DNA from: Candidatus Poribacteria bacterium | GTDB lineage: Bacteria > Poribacteria > WGA-4E > B28-G17 | Reading direction: 5' to 3' | DNA: 56,367 nt | NCBI GenBank assembly: GCA_021162805.1 | Contig: JAGGXZ010000187.1 | Location: forward strand, 1-56,367 | Shown: piece by piece, positions 25,483-34,390 of the stretch | Position numbering within the stretch: position 1 is the first letter of the stretch | How the letters are laid out: every line of letters starts with the position of its first letter | The notes under the pieces: model-generated | Seen by the model: only the letters and a program-made list of their open reading frames with translations | Database searches by the model: none | What the model was told of the DNA's origin: nothing | Position numbers and translations under genes: made by a program

Positions 25483-25889
25483 AGGAAATAAGGGATTTCA
25501 TAGAGAAGGCTGAGAGGTTCTTGATCACAGCGGAATATGCTTTAAACATCGGAGATTATGACTCCTGTGTTTCAAGGTGTTACTATGCTATGTTCTTCGT
25601 CGCTGAAGCATCGCTTCTCACCAAGGGTTTAACCGCCTCTTCCCACAAGGGCGTGATAGGTCTGTTCGGGGAACATTTTGTAAAAGCGGGGATTTTTGAT
25701 AGAGATCTAGGAAAAGCGCTCAATGACGCTTATGACAAGAGATTGGTTGGGGATTACGGTGTAGGTTTTACCATCGCCAAGGAAGAAGCGATGGATTTAC
25801 TGGAGATGGCGCGAAATTTCGTTCAAACGCTGAAAAATTATCTCGATGGGTGGTTGGAATCTGGACCTACAGGAGAAGATGATGGCTGA
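25479..25889 (+). CDS. HEPN domain protein (toxin-type partner)
   Basis: 136 residues from a GTG that overlaps the stop of the MNT gene. The helical HEPN pattern is clear: CVSRCYYAMFFVAEASLL, then SHKGVIGLFGEHFVKAGIFD and a final LLEMARNFVQTLKNYL. Many HEPN proteins are RNases using an Rx4-6H motif; that motif is not obvious here, so catalytic activity is open. Its 3' end overlaps the start of the RNase J gene. Confidence 0.88.
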   Translation: MKEIRDFIEKAERFLITAEYALNIGDYDSCVSRCYYAMFFVAEASLLTKGLTASSHKGVIGLFGEHFVKAGIFDRDLGKALNDAYDKRLVGDYGVGFTIAKEEAMDLLEMARNFVQTLKNYLDGWLESGPTGEDDG

Positions 25890-27531
25890 AGTCAGAATCA
25901 TACCTCTCGGTGGGGTGGGCGAGTTCGGAATGAACACGATCCTCGTCGAGAGCGAGGACGATATCCTGGTGATAGATGCCGGGCTGATGCTGCCCGATTT
26001 GGATATGCCGGGGGTTGATCTCATAATCCCCGATATCTCCTATCTCATCGAGCGGAAAGATAAGGTCAGGGGGATCATCCTGACACACGGTCATGAGGAT
26101 CATATCGGTGCTCTTCCCTACATGTTGGAACGGGTGGAAGCCCCGATTTACGGGGCAAAACTCACGCTCGCTTTGGTCGAGGAGAAGCTCAGGGAGTTCA
26201 ACATCGCAGAATACCGGCTAAACGAGGTGAAACCCGGCGAAGGCATATCCCTGGGCGGGTTTGAGATCGAGTTCATCAAAGTCTACCACAGCATCCCCGA
26301 CACGCTCGCCCTCGCCATCCATACGCCGGGCGGCACGATCGTCCACAGCGGGGATTTCAAGTTGGATCAGACCCCTGTCAACGGGGATATGACGGATCTA
26401 CATAGATTCGCCGAGCTGGGCGAGAGAGGGGTTTTGTTGCTGCTTTCAGACAGCACAAACAGCGAGCGCCCCGGATACTCCCCGCCGGAGAGGTCGATCT
26501 TCCCGGCTTTAGATGCCATATTTCAATCCGCCCGGGGGCGGATCTTTGCCTCCACCTTCGCCTCAAGCATATACAGGATCCAACAGTTTATCGAGCTGGC
26601 GGCCAAGCATAACCGATATATCGCCATCGCCGGCAGATCCATGACTCAGAACATCCGGATAGCCAATGATCTGGGATACCTCTGGCTGCCGGAGAACCTC
26701 CTCATCGATCTCAAAGGAGTAAGGGATCTGCCGCCTGAAAGCGTTATGGTGATGACCACGGGCAGTCAAGGGGAACCGCTTTCCGCCCTTTCGCTGATGG
26801 CTATGGATAACCACAGGATACACATCGAGGAGGGGGATACGGTTATAATCTCGGCAAGGATAATCCCGGGGCACGAAAAGGCCATAGGCAGGGTGATCAA
26901 CCATCTCTATAGACGCGGCGCCGATGTGTATTATGAAAGAATAGCTGACGTCCACGTCTCCGGACATGCCTGTCAGGAGGAGCTGAAGCTTATGCTCAAC
27001 CTCGTCAAGCCCCGCTATTTCATTCCCATCCATGGCGAATACAGACAGCTTATCCATCATGCCAAGCTCGCTGAAAGCGTGGGAATACCCCGCTCGAATA
27101 TAATCGTGGCTGAGGACGGCGATGTGATAAGGATGAGCGGCGGAAGGTGCGAGCTTGCGGATAAGATCCCGACCGGCAAGGTGCTCATCGACGGAAGAAG
27201 TTCCGACGGATTGGCGGATGTGCTGTTGCGCGACCGCAGGCAGCTCGCCCGCGACGGGATGCTCATACCGATAGTCGTGCTCAACAGCGATACGGGCGAG
27301 CTGGTGGCCGGTCCGGATATGGTCTCCAAGGGATTTATCTGTCCAGATGAGCCGAACGGGCTGATGAAGGAGGCGAAGGAGCTGATCGTATCGCTTTTGA
27401 CAGAGATGGGAACCGAGGAAAAAGGCGATGTGCCATCAGTTCAGGAGGAGATAAGGATTGCCCTGCGTAGATTCTTTTCCAAGCGGATGTCGCGCAGGCC
27501 GATCGTGATACCGGTGGTGATGAGGATATGA
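25879..27531 (+). CDS. Ribonuclease J
   Basis: 550 residues, as expected. The metallo-beta-lactamase motif HGHEDH is at 70-75, the beta-CASP domain follows with GRSMTQN and TGSQGEPLSALS, and FIPIHGEYRQLIHHA is the third RNase J signature. The C-terminal domain is present. It degrades and matures RNA as a 5'-3' exo- and endonuclease. The start is an ATGATG pair with an AGGAGA site; an upstream open extension lies inside the HEPN gene and is not needed. Confidence 0.95.
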   Translation: MMAEVRIIPLGGVGEFGMNTILVESEDDILVIDAGLMLPDLDMPGVDLIIPDISYLIERKDKVRGIILTHGHEDHIGALPYMLERVEAPIYGAKLTLALVEEKLREFNIAEYRLNEVKPGEGISLGGFEIEFIKVYHSIPDTLALAIHTPGGTIVHSGDFKLDQTPVNGDMTDLHRFAELGERGVLLLLSDSTNSERPGYSPPERSIFPALDAIFQSARGRIFASTFASSIYRIQQFIELAAKHNRYIAIAGRSMTQNIRIANDLGYLWLPENLLIDLKGVRDLPPESVMVMTTGSQGEPLSALSLMAMDNHRIHIEEGDTVIISARIIPGHEKAIGRVINHLYRRGADVYYERIADVHVSGHACQEELKLMLNLVKPRYFIPIHGEYRQLIHHAKLAESVGIPRSNIIVAEDGDVIRMSGGRCELADKIPTGKVLIDGRSSDGLADVLLRDRRQLARDGMLIPIVVLNSDTGELVAGPDMVSKGFICPDEPNGLMKEAKELIVSLLTEMGTEEKGDVPSVQEEIRIALRRFFSKRMSRRPIVIPVVMRI

Positions 27532-27532
27532 T

Positions 27533-28306
27533 ATGAGCTTCATCGAGGCGATATCGCTCGGAGTGGTTCAGGGATTGACGGAGTTCCTGCCCGTCAGCAG
27601 CTCAGGTCATCTCGCTCTCGCTCAGCATTATCTGGGATTGCGAGAGCCCCAGCTTTTTTTCGACGTGATGGTTCACGTCGGAACACTGATGGCTATATTG
27701 TTGGCTTTCAGAGAAGATGTGCTGAGGATACTCAGGGGGAAGGATTGGTATCTGTTCGGGATGATATGTCTCGGCACCGTGCCGACGGCGGTGATAGGGT
27801 TTACCCTGAGGAGGTTTGTCGAGGAGGCGATGATAAGGGTTTGGATCGTCTCAGCCATGCTCCTCGTGACAGGCATCGTTCTTATCTCCTCCTCCCTGAT
27901 CGCCCGGAAGGCGATTAAAAAGCTGGATCGCGTTACCCCTCTTCGATCGCTGGCCGTCGGCGTGGCTCAGGGGGTGGCTGTCATTCCGGGGATATCTCGC
28001 TCGGGCATGACCATCTCATCGGCCTTAGCTTTAGGGGTAAAAGGGGAGGAGGCGGCGAGGTTCTCCTTCCTCCTGTCGATCCCCGCCATCCTCGGAGCGG
28101 CATTGCTGGAGGTGAAGGATATCGGCGCAAACGAGATACAGATCGCCCCGACTCTCTCAGGTATGATAGCCGCTTTCATCTCGGGATTCATAGCTATAAA
28201 ACTGTTGATATCCATGCTCAGGAGAGGGAGATATACCGTTTTCGGATACTACTGCGTCGCCATCGCCTTCCTTTCCCTGCTGCTCAACCTCCTCTTCAAC
28301 CTCTAA
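27533..28306 (+). CDS. uppP: Undecaprenyl-diphosphate phosphatase
   Basis: 257 residues with about eight membrane segments. The two signature motifs are complete: GLTEFLPVSSSGHLAL near residue 15 and PGISRSG near 149. The enzyme recycles undecaprenyl diphosphate to the monophosphate for peptidoglycan and other glycans at the inner membrane, and gives bacitracin resistance. The ATG follows the RNase J stop by one base. Confidence 0.96.
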   Translation: MSFIEAISLGVVQGLTEFLPVSSSGHLALAQHYLGLREPQLFFDVMVHVGTLMAILLAFREDVLRILRGKDWYLFGMICLGTVPTAVIGFTLRRFVEEAMIRVWIVSAMLLVTGIVLISSSLIARKAIKKLDRVTPLRSLAVGVAQGVAVIPGISRSGMTISSALALGVKGEEAARFSFLLSIPAILGAALLEVKDIGANEIQIAPTLSGMIAAFISGFIAIKLLISMLRRGRYTVFGYYCVAIAFLSLLLNLLFNL

Positions 28307-28353
28307 CCGTGTCCTTCGTCTAATCGGTTGAATCTTCGTTCTTTCGGTGTGAG

Positions 28354-28947
28354 ATGGACAGGACGGGAAAGGAAGAGGATAGGCGTCTTATCGAGGGCTT
28401 GCTCAACAATAACATGGCGGCTTTCAATGAGGTGATCGCCAGAACCGTCAGGATGGCCGTGGCATGTTACAGGAGATTCCGCGTGGAGCTTAAGTCCCTC
28501 GGTTTAGAGCCGGGAGACGTGGCACAGGAGGTGCTCTTCAGGTTGGTAAACAGCGACTATGGCATATTCAGGAGATGGGATTACAGAGAGAGCGTGGATG
28601 CCGCCATATATAAGATAACACGGAATCTCTGTCTCGATCTGACCAAGAAGGCGAGAAAGGAGCGGAGGATGTTGAGATCCTATGCCGAGCTCAGATCAGA
28701 CGTTCAGATGGGCGAATTTCAAGTTGAAAGGAAGGAAGCCCGGGAGTATTTTGAAAGATGCCTGAGATCGCTCTCCGAGGTGGATAGAACGATAATACAG
28801 ATGAGGAGGGCAGGCAGATCGTTCGATGAAATCGCAAAAGCCCTCGGCGCCTCATACAGTATGGTGACCACCCGGTTCCACCGAGCCAAAAAACGGCTTA
28901 GGGATATGCTGAGAGAATCCGGGATAGGGTATTACGATTTGATCTGA
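28354..28947 (+). CDS. RNA polymerase sigma factor, sigma-70/ECF type
   Basis: 197 residues with regions 2 and 4 only, the ECF plan. Region 2 spans about 20-95 (GDVAQEVLFRLVNS, YKITRNLCLDLTKKARKERR) and region 4 about 135-185 (LSEVDRTIIQMRRAGRSFDEIAKALG then SMVTTRFHRAKKRL). It is followed 75 bases later by a zinc-finger protein that may be its anti-sigma factor, and by the giant Lon-NACHT gene. It probably directs transcription of this cluster. Confidence 0.9.
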   Translation: MDRTGKEEDRRLIEGLLNNNMAAFNEVIARTVRMAVACYRRFRVELKSLGLEPGDVAQEVLFRLVNSDYGIFRRWDYRESVDAAIYKITRNLCLDLTKKARKERRMLRSYAELRSDVQMGEFQVERKEAREYFERCLRSLSEVDRTIIQMRRAGRSFDEIAKALGASYSMVTTRFHRAKKRLRDMLRESGIGYYDLI

Positions 28948-29022
28948 AGTGTGAAATTATCCCTTCGAGGTCGTTAACTCATTATGAGATACATCGAGGA
29001 TCGAAATCCGAAGGTCTAAGCG

Positions 29023-29685
29023 GTGAGGATCATGGGGAAGACCTATTACACGGATGGGGAATGTTTATCCGAAGAGCTTCTCTGGGATTATGTTTCGGGT
29101 AAACTCCCCGCTCAGGTCGGTCAGGCTGTGAACCGGCATCTCGAGAGATGCCCCTCATGCAGATCCAGAACCCAGGAGGTGAGAGAGGATTTCGAGAGGT
29201 TCACCTCCTTGGGGGATCTGCCCTATGATATCACCCGCAGATGTTGGGAGGTAATCTTCGGTAGGGGTTTCCTAATAGGAAGTAGGCTCTCATCGCTCAA
29301 GCATGATTTAGCTTGCAGGGTAAGCCAGGAGGGAGAAAATATCTGGATGGCTTCCGATAACGGTAGATCAGACATAATCGTAGGGGTGCTCGATAGCGAC
29401 GGAAAGGTAAAGGGATTCACCATCTTCAGGTTCCTCCTATATCCCGTTATAAGCGAGCACAGGATCTCAATGGCTCTTAGGGAAAGAGGGGAATCCGAAA
29501 GGTATGACGGATACGTGGCCCATGTCGTGGTGAAGTTCGATGATCTGCCCTGGGAGATGCCCGTTAGGGTGGAGGGGTGTGAGATCGTCGTGGAGGATGT
29601 TTTACTGCCGGAGTCTTTCCCCGATGAGATCGAGGAAATGGAACTGGATATCTTCATCGAACCGCCGAGAGAACCGATCGTATGA
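29023..29685 (+). CDS. Zinc-finger (zf-HC2-like) putative anti-sigma protein
   Basis: 220 residues. The N-terminal module has Cys14, then HLERCPSC with His39, Cys43 and Cys46, the HxxxCxxC zinc site of anti-sigma domains. Unlike most membrane-bound anti-sigmas it has no hydrophobic segment, so it is predicted to be cytoplasmic. The C-terminal part (about 85-220) is a beta-rich domain I do not recognise and may sense a signal. A GTG start is given; the ATG three codons later is equally possible. It ends 61 bases before the likely start of the giant gene. Confidence 0.75.
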   Translation: MRIMGKTYYTDGECLSEELLWDYVSGKLPAQVGQAVNRHLERCPSCRSRTQEVREDFERFTSLGDLPYDITRRCWEVIFGRGFLIGSRLSSLKHDLACRVSQEGENIWMASDNGRSDIIVGVLDSDGKVKGFTIFRFLLYPVISEHRISMALRERGESERYDGYVAHVVVKFDDLPWEMPVRVEGCEIVVEDVLLPESFPDEIEEMELDIFIEPPREPIV

Positions 29686-29746
29686 TTGGATTCTCGAGCC
29701 CTCGGAGATAGGAAGACCCTCATACCCTGTGAGGTTGAGGAGGGGG

Positions 29747-32700
29747 GTGAACGGACGTGAGTTGTGCCGTTTTCTGTTTCAAGATCGTTCATCCCCCTTT
29801 CTTCTCCTTCATCGAACGCTGAAACTTTGCATGGAAAGACATGGGCCGGATCTCGCCTATGATCTCGCTTCCCTTCTCCCACATAATGAGTTTTTAGAAG
29901 GCACGATCGATTATCTCCAGAGGGTAGCCCTTGACGATCCGAATCTGCGAAGGCAGTTTGTTCAGAACGAAATCAGGGTGTCGGCGATGGCGGATCTCCT
30001 GAATAGATCCCATCTGCTCGATCTCCTGGAGGACTTCGCCCCTCTCCTGTCTCTGGATCTTCCCCCCTTCGAGAGCTTTAAGATTAAGATGGGGTCGGAT
30101 CTACATCGGGAGCTGATCGAAAGAGGAGCTTCGGAGGAGACAGCCAGAACGGCGGCGACGATAGCCGCCCATCTGATCTCATCCTCCCTGAACTTCTCCC
30201 TCTGGGTGCCGCTTGTGAACCTGAGTGGCGAAGGGGAGCTTTTCCGTCTGGATGTGCTGGTTAGGCCGTCAGAAGGTGAGGGGAAACTAGAGCTATCCAA
30301 GAGGATTAAGGATGAGGGATTTCGCAGCTCACTCGATATGGCCCATAAGCTCGCCTGCTATGACATAGGTGAGAGCTACGACGCTTATCTATCCATAGAC
30401 GGCATCCCTCAGAATGCCCAGCTTCATGGGGGTTCAATGGGTCTGGCCGTTGCCATCGCCATCGAAGCCGCTGCTATGGGTCGGAAGATAGGTTTCAAGG
30501 AACCGGGTGATCTCGCCGTCACAGGCGCTTTAGATGGAATGGGGCGTGTCCTGCCCGTGTCGGATATACGGGCTAAGGTTCAAGCTGTTCTCCGCGGAAT
30601 GGAGAAGGGGAACAGGATAAATGCCATCGTGGTCCCCAAGAGAAATCTCGAAGAAGCTGAGGAGAGCTGCTGGGGTAGGCTTCAGGTTATAGGCGTTGAT
30701 TCATTGCCGGATCTATCCTCGCTCCTCCTGGAGCCATGGGTCGATTATCTGAACGCTTTAAGCGCTTCCTCCTCTTCCGAATCGCCGAGTTTCCCAGCTC
30801 TTAAGGGGGCGATCTCCAGGAGCAGAAATGCGGTCTATCTGGAAAAGGCGGGAGGCGATAAAAGGGCAACCGTCCTTCAGATCGCCTCCCTTCTCGCCGG
30901 GGAGAGACTTAGCTTCCGCCGATCAGATCCATCTTTACCCCCCATACCCATTCCCGTTTTGTGCAAGAGATGGAGGGATAAACTGCAGATCGTGGAGGAG
31001 TCTTTATCCCGATTCGGCGTTTCAATTCCCAAGTCCTTGATTCTCTCCGATTTGAAGCGCGGGAAACTCCTGTTTATCTCCCCATATTTTCACCCCGAGT
31101 TTAACATCTGGGTTTTAACCGAGTCTGAATGGCGGAGGGAAAGGGGTAGGATACCCGATGGATCGGTTGTGATCTCAGACCTTAAAATCCGTTCCACCTG
31201 CTTTGACGAGCATATACGCCATGTCCGGCGCGTTGTGATACCGAACGCCATATTGACCTGCCGCTGTGAGGGGATATCCTTTGAGGATTTCCTCGATCGG
31301 GAATACATGCGGTTGAACCTCGTTCTCGCCGATGATCCCAACGGTTCACCTATTACCGCCGAGGAGGCGATCATCAACAACAGACGCGTGTTGATCGTCG
31401 GAGACGGCGGATCGGGGAAGAGCGTCGAGCTTCTGAGGATATTCGTCCTCGCCTCAAAGGGGAAGATCAAAGTGGATCTGAACGGGGAGGAGATTCAGCT
31501 CGTTCCCGTCTACTTGAGAGCTGAGGAGATCCTGAGACATGGAAGGGATATCGGAGAGGCGATCGCGGAGATCACAGGCGAGGAGATACACGATCTCGTC
31601 TATACGCCCGGCATACTACTGCTCCTTGATGACCTTGACGTCGCCGCCGATGGGATCGGCGATATAATCTCCTCACTTGAAAAGCCGCCCTTCGATCAGT
31701 GGCTCTGTCTCGGTGCGATGAGATCCTACACATGGCTTTCCATCGTGACCAACCTGCCGCCCAGTTGGGTCATATACCGAATCATGCCACCGGAGGAGAA
31801 GGAGATCAGGAGATTCCTGGGGTTTAATCCGGGCAGGGTTAATCTGCCAATCCTGCTGCATTTGATGAGATCTTACCTCAGGTCCAATGAGGAAACTATA
31901 CCGTGTTCGAGGCGTTCATCACTTTACAGATCCGCCTTTCAGAACTGGATGAGATATGAATTGCCGGACATGGAGAGGAGATTGGATAAGGTCGGGATCA
32001 CATCGAATAACCTCGATTTAATGCTTCGTCGAACCCTCGAGGAGCTGGCGATACATTGCCTTAAGGATGGGAAATCGGAGCTGCCGTTCAACGAGGCGGC
32101 AAAGGTTGTCGAGAACTGGATAGAGAGGGAGATAAAACCCAGAGGTTATTTCCCACCTTGGTGGGCCTGTGAGAGGGTCTACAACCTTTGCGGAACACCG
32201 GAGATGATCCCCATAGGTAAACTTGAAGGGGGCCGCCCGGATAGAGATTCGATCCTCATATACCTGGAAGCGATCTCATCCTTGCCTTTTCTACGAGTGA
32301 AAGACGAAGGATTCGAGTTTATACACGATGAGATTCGGGATTACTGGGCAGCGGAGTGGATCGCCCGTAAATGGAATGAGGATAGGACAATTCAGATGGA
32401 TCTCTTCGATCGGACGGATGCGAGGAATGCCGTTGTGATCTCATCCGGGTTTGCTCTCGATCCCGAGAAATACGTCCAGGCTGTCTTCAATCCATCTGAT
32501 CTTTATAGGACCGCCCTCGCAGCGGAATCGATCTTAGAATGCGAACTCCCTGCCGATCTCAGAGCCAGGATTATAACCGCTCTCATCGATCATCTCGCCG
32601 TGGAGAGGTTCGAGATTCTTATAGAGGGGCTGAAGGTTCTGGATTTGATCATGAGCGGGGATGTCGTCCCGGCGGTTTTAAGTCATCTGGAGAATAAGGA

Positions 32701-34390
32701 TGATCTGCCATCGTTTCTGGAGCTGGCATTGATAAGGGCAACCTTCGAGAAATTCGCACATCTACCCGATAGAGATAAAAAGCTATGCCTCGACCAGGTT
32801 CTCTCCTTCATCATCAGATTCATGTCCGAGATGAAGTATCTATCCAATAGAGAGCCGATGAATGAGATCAAATCATCCGTCCTCAATCACGCCTTCATGA
32901 TCTTAGGTTCAAGCATGCGGAGCAACCCCGATATCCAGGAGAGGGTGATCTCGCATCTGAAACCGCTTATCGAGGCCGGAGACGCATCACTCCGGGCAAG
33001 GGCGCTCTGTATGATGGGGTGGATTTTGCCCGATAGAGGATTTCCCCAGATCAGAGAGGTTGGGCTGAGGGGCGATCCGCCCTTAGAACTGAGATGGAGC
33101 GCATTGGCGAAGCTGTGCGGTATATTTCGAGATGAGGGGATCATACCCCACGTCCAAGCCCTCCTCAATTCCCTGGCTGAAATGTCAATTGATAGGTTCA
33201 GATTTTCGGGCCGTTACGGAAATCCGGAGGAGACGATGAGACTCATCCGACGCTGGGCCCTCCACGACCTGGTTTTCTTCTTCGGATACAGAGAAGAGGT
33301 GATCCGATTCATCGATGGATACGTAGAGGCCCTTTCGCCTGAGGAGAAATGCGAGCTCGTCAGGGCGTTTGTAAGATCCGGATGGGGAATGAAGAGAATT
33401 GAGGGGTGGATAGAAGAAGGAAGGTTTCCGATTGAAGCCACACCGATTTTGGTTCATGACCTGGGATATATCTGGCGTATACGAACCCTCTCAAAGGATA
33501 TGATCAGGGGGATATCGGAGTTGGTGGAGAGATATCCGGAGGCGGAGACGCCGTTTGAAAGATGGACCGATGCTATGAGACTCGCCGTGGAACTGCCTCC
33601 CGATTGGGGGATCGAGACGATAGATCCGGAGAGATTTCACGCCGATTTCACCGGATATCACAGATCCGAAGAGGGCAAACGGTGGTGGATCGATGGGTTC
33701 AAGATGATCCTCTCACTCAGAAGGGGAGAACCCGTTCTGCAGCAGAGGGTGCTCGACCTACTCGGCTGCGTGATCTGTGACGACAAGGCGGGGATGAACG
33801 AAAGGCTTATCAATATGTCGGCGGTCGCCGATATCGGCAGAACGCTCTTTGAATGGGCCCGTCCAGTTCTCCGATTTCTGGCAAATGTGGTGGCCCTTCA
33901 GAGGGAGCCGATCCTCAGAATGCGCGCTTTAAAATTGATGTCGATCATCCCGGAGATCACCGGATATGCGCTTGCCGAAAGGATGATCGAAAGGACGATC
34001 GATGGAGATAACGTATACAGACAGCTCGCCATCCTGCCCGAAGCCCCCATCGCGTGTGGCCCATCCCTGATCGAGCCGATCTATGAGCTTTACCGTCGAA
34101 CCCGAAGCATCGAGCTTCGTAGAAGGATAGCCTACTCGCTTTCCTCCTTTTGGCGGCTTGGAATGAGGGAAGAGGACGAAGGTGCTAACGAAAGGGCGTG
34201 CGATATATTGCTTGATATCGCCGAAAGCGATCCCGAACCTACCGTTAGGCTCGAGGCGATTTACAGCTTCGCCAGAATCGCCCCCTCAAACCGGCTGAGT
34301 GAACTCAGGAGGATATTCAGAGATAACGTTAAAGTTACTAACAGGAGGATCGGGGAGATCGCCGAAAGGCTGACGGAAAGATGGTTTTGA
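29747..34390 (+). CDS. Giant Lon-protease-like/NACHT NTPase/HEAT-repeat protein
   Basis: About 1547 residues. The N-terminal start is uncertain: the frame is open far upstream, but that part is a shadow of the preceding gene; a GTG behind AGGAGG is chosen, and ATG 29831 is the next choice. Domain order: a helical leader (1-190); a Lon (S16)-type domain with HGGSMG (Ser230) and GRVLPVSDIRAK (Lys277) as the probable Ser-Lys dyad; an unknown region (330-540); a NACHT/STAND NTPase with Walker A GDGGSGKS (552-559), Walker B LLLLDDLD and the FEFIHDEIRDYWAAEW element that closes NACHT modules; then some 650 residues of HEAT-like helical repeats. This is the layout of a signal-triggered STAND protein with a protease effector. 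It overlaps the subtilase gene by ten bases. Confidence 0.85.
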   Translation: MNGRELCRFLFQDRSSPFLLLHRTLKLCMERHGPDLAYDLASLLPHNEFLEGTIDYLQRVALDDPNLRRQFVQNEIRVSAMADLLNRSHLLDLLEDFAPLLSLDLPPFESFKIKMGSDLHRELIERGASEETARTAATIAAHLISSSLNFSLWVPLVNLSGEGELFRLDVLVRPSEGEGKLELSKRIKDEGFRSSLDMAHKLACYDIGESYDAYLSIDGIPQNAQLHGGSMGLAVAIAIEAAAMGRKIGFKEPGDLAVTGALDGMGRVLPVSDIRAKVQAVLRGMEKGNRINAIVVPKRNLEEAEESCWGRLQVIGVDSLPDLSSLLLEPWVDYLNALSASSSSESPSFPALKGAISRSRNAVYLEKAGGDKRATVLQIASLLAGERLSFRRSDPSLPPIPIPVLCKRWRDKLQIVEESLSRFGVSIPKSLILSDLKRGKLLFISPYFHPEFNIWVLTESEWRRERGRIPDGSVVISDLKIRSTCFDEHIRHVRRVVIPNAILTCRCEGISFEDFLDREYMRLNLVLADDPNGSPITAEEAIINNRRVLIVGDGGSGKSVELLRIFVLASKGKIKVDLNGEEIQLVPVYLRAEEILRHGRDIGEAIAEITGEEIHDLVYTPGILLLLDDLDVAADGIGDIISSLEKPPFDQWLCLGAMRSYTWLSIVTNLPPSWVIYRIMPPEEKEIRRFLGFNPGRVNLPILLHLMRSYLRSNEETIPCSRRSSLYRSAFQNWMRYELPDMERRLDKVGITSNNLDLMLRRTLEELAIHCLKDGKSELPFNEAAKVVENWIEREIKPRGYFPPWWACERVYNLCGTPEMIPIGKLEGGRPDRDSILIYLEAISSLPFLRVKDEGFEFIHDEIRDYWAAEWIARKWNEDRTIQMDLFDRTDARNAVVISSGFALDPEKYVQAVFNPSDLYRTALAAESILECELPADLRARIITALIDHLAVERFEILIEGLKVLDLIMSGDVVPAVLSHLENKDDLPSFLELALIRATFEKFAHLPDRDKKLCLDQVLSFIIRFMSEMKYLSNREPMNEIKSSVLNHAFMILGSSMRSNPDIQERVISHLKPLIEAGDASLRARALCMMGWILPDRGFPQIREVGLRGDPPLELRWSALAKLCGIFRDEGIIPHVQALLNSLAEMSIDRFRFSGRYGNPEETMRLIRRWALHDLVFFFGYREEVIRFIDGYVEALSPEEKCELVRAFVRSGWGMKRIEGWIEEGRFPIEATPILVHDLGYIWRIRTLSKDMIRGISELVERYPEAETPFERWTDAMRLAVELPPDWGIETIDPERFHADFTGYHRSEEGKRWWIDGFKMILSLRRGEPVLQQRVLDLLGCVICDDKAGMNERLINMSAVADIGRTLFEWARPVLRFLANVVALQREPILRMRALKLMSIIPEITGYALAERMIERTIDGDNVYRQLAILPEAPIACGPSLIEPIYELYRRTRSIELRRRIAYSLSSFWRLGMREEDEGANERACDILLDIAESDPEPTVRLEAIYSFARIAPSNRLSELRRIFRDNVKVTNRRIGEIAERLTERWF

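Noticed and set aside
29540-29746. Upstream extension of the giant Lon-NACHT reading frame
   Set aside because: It lies mostly inside the zinc-finger gene in another frame, and its composition (many Arg, Ser and Trp) is that of a shadow frame.
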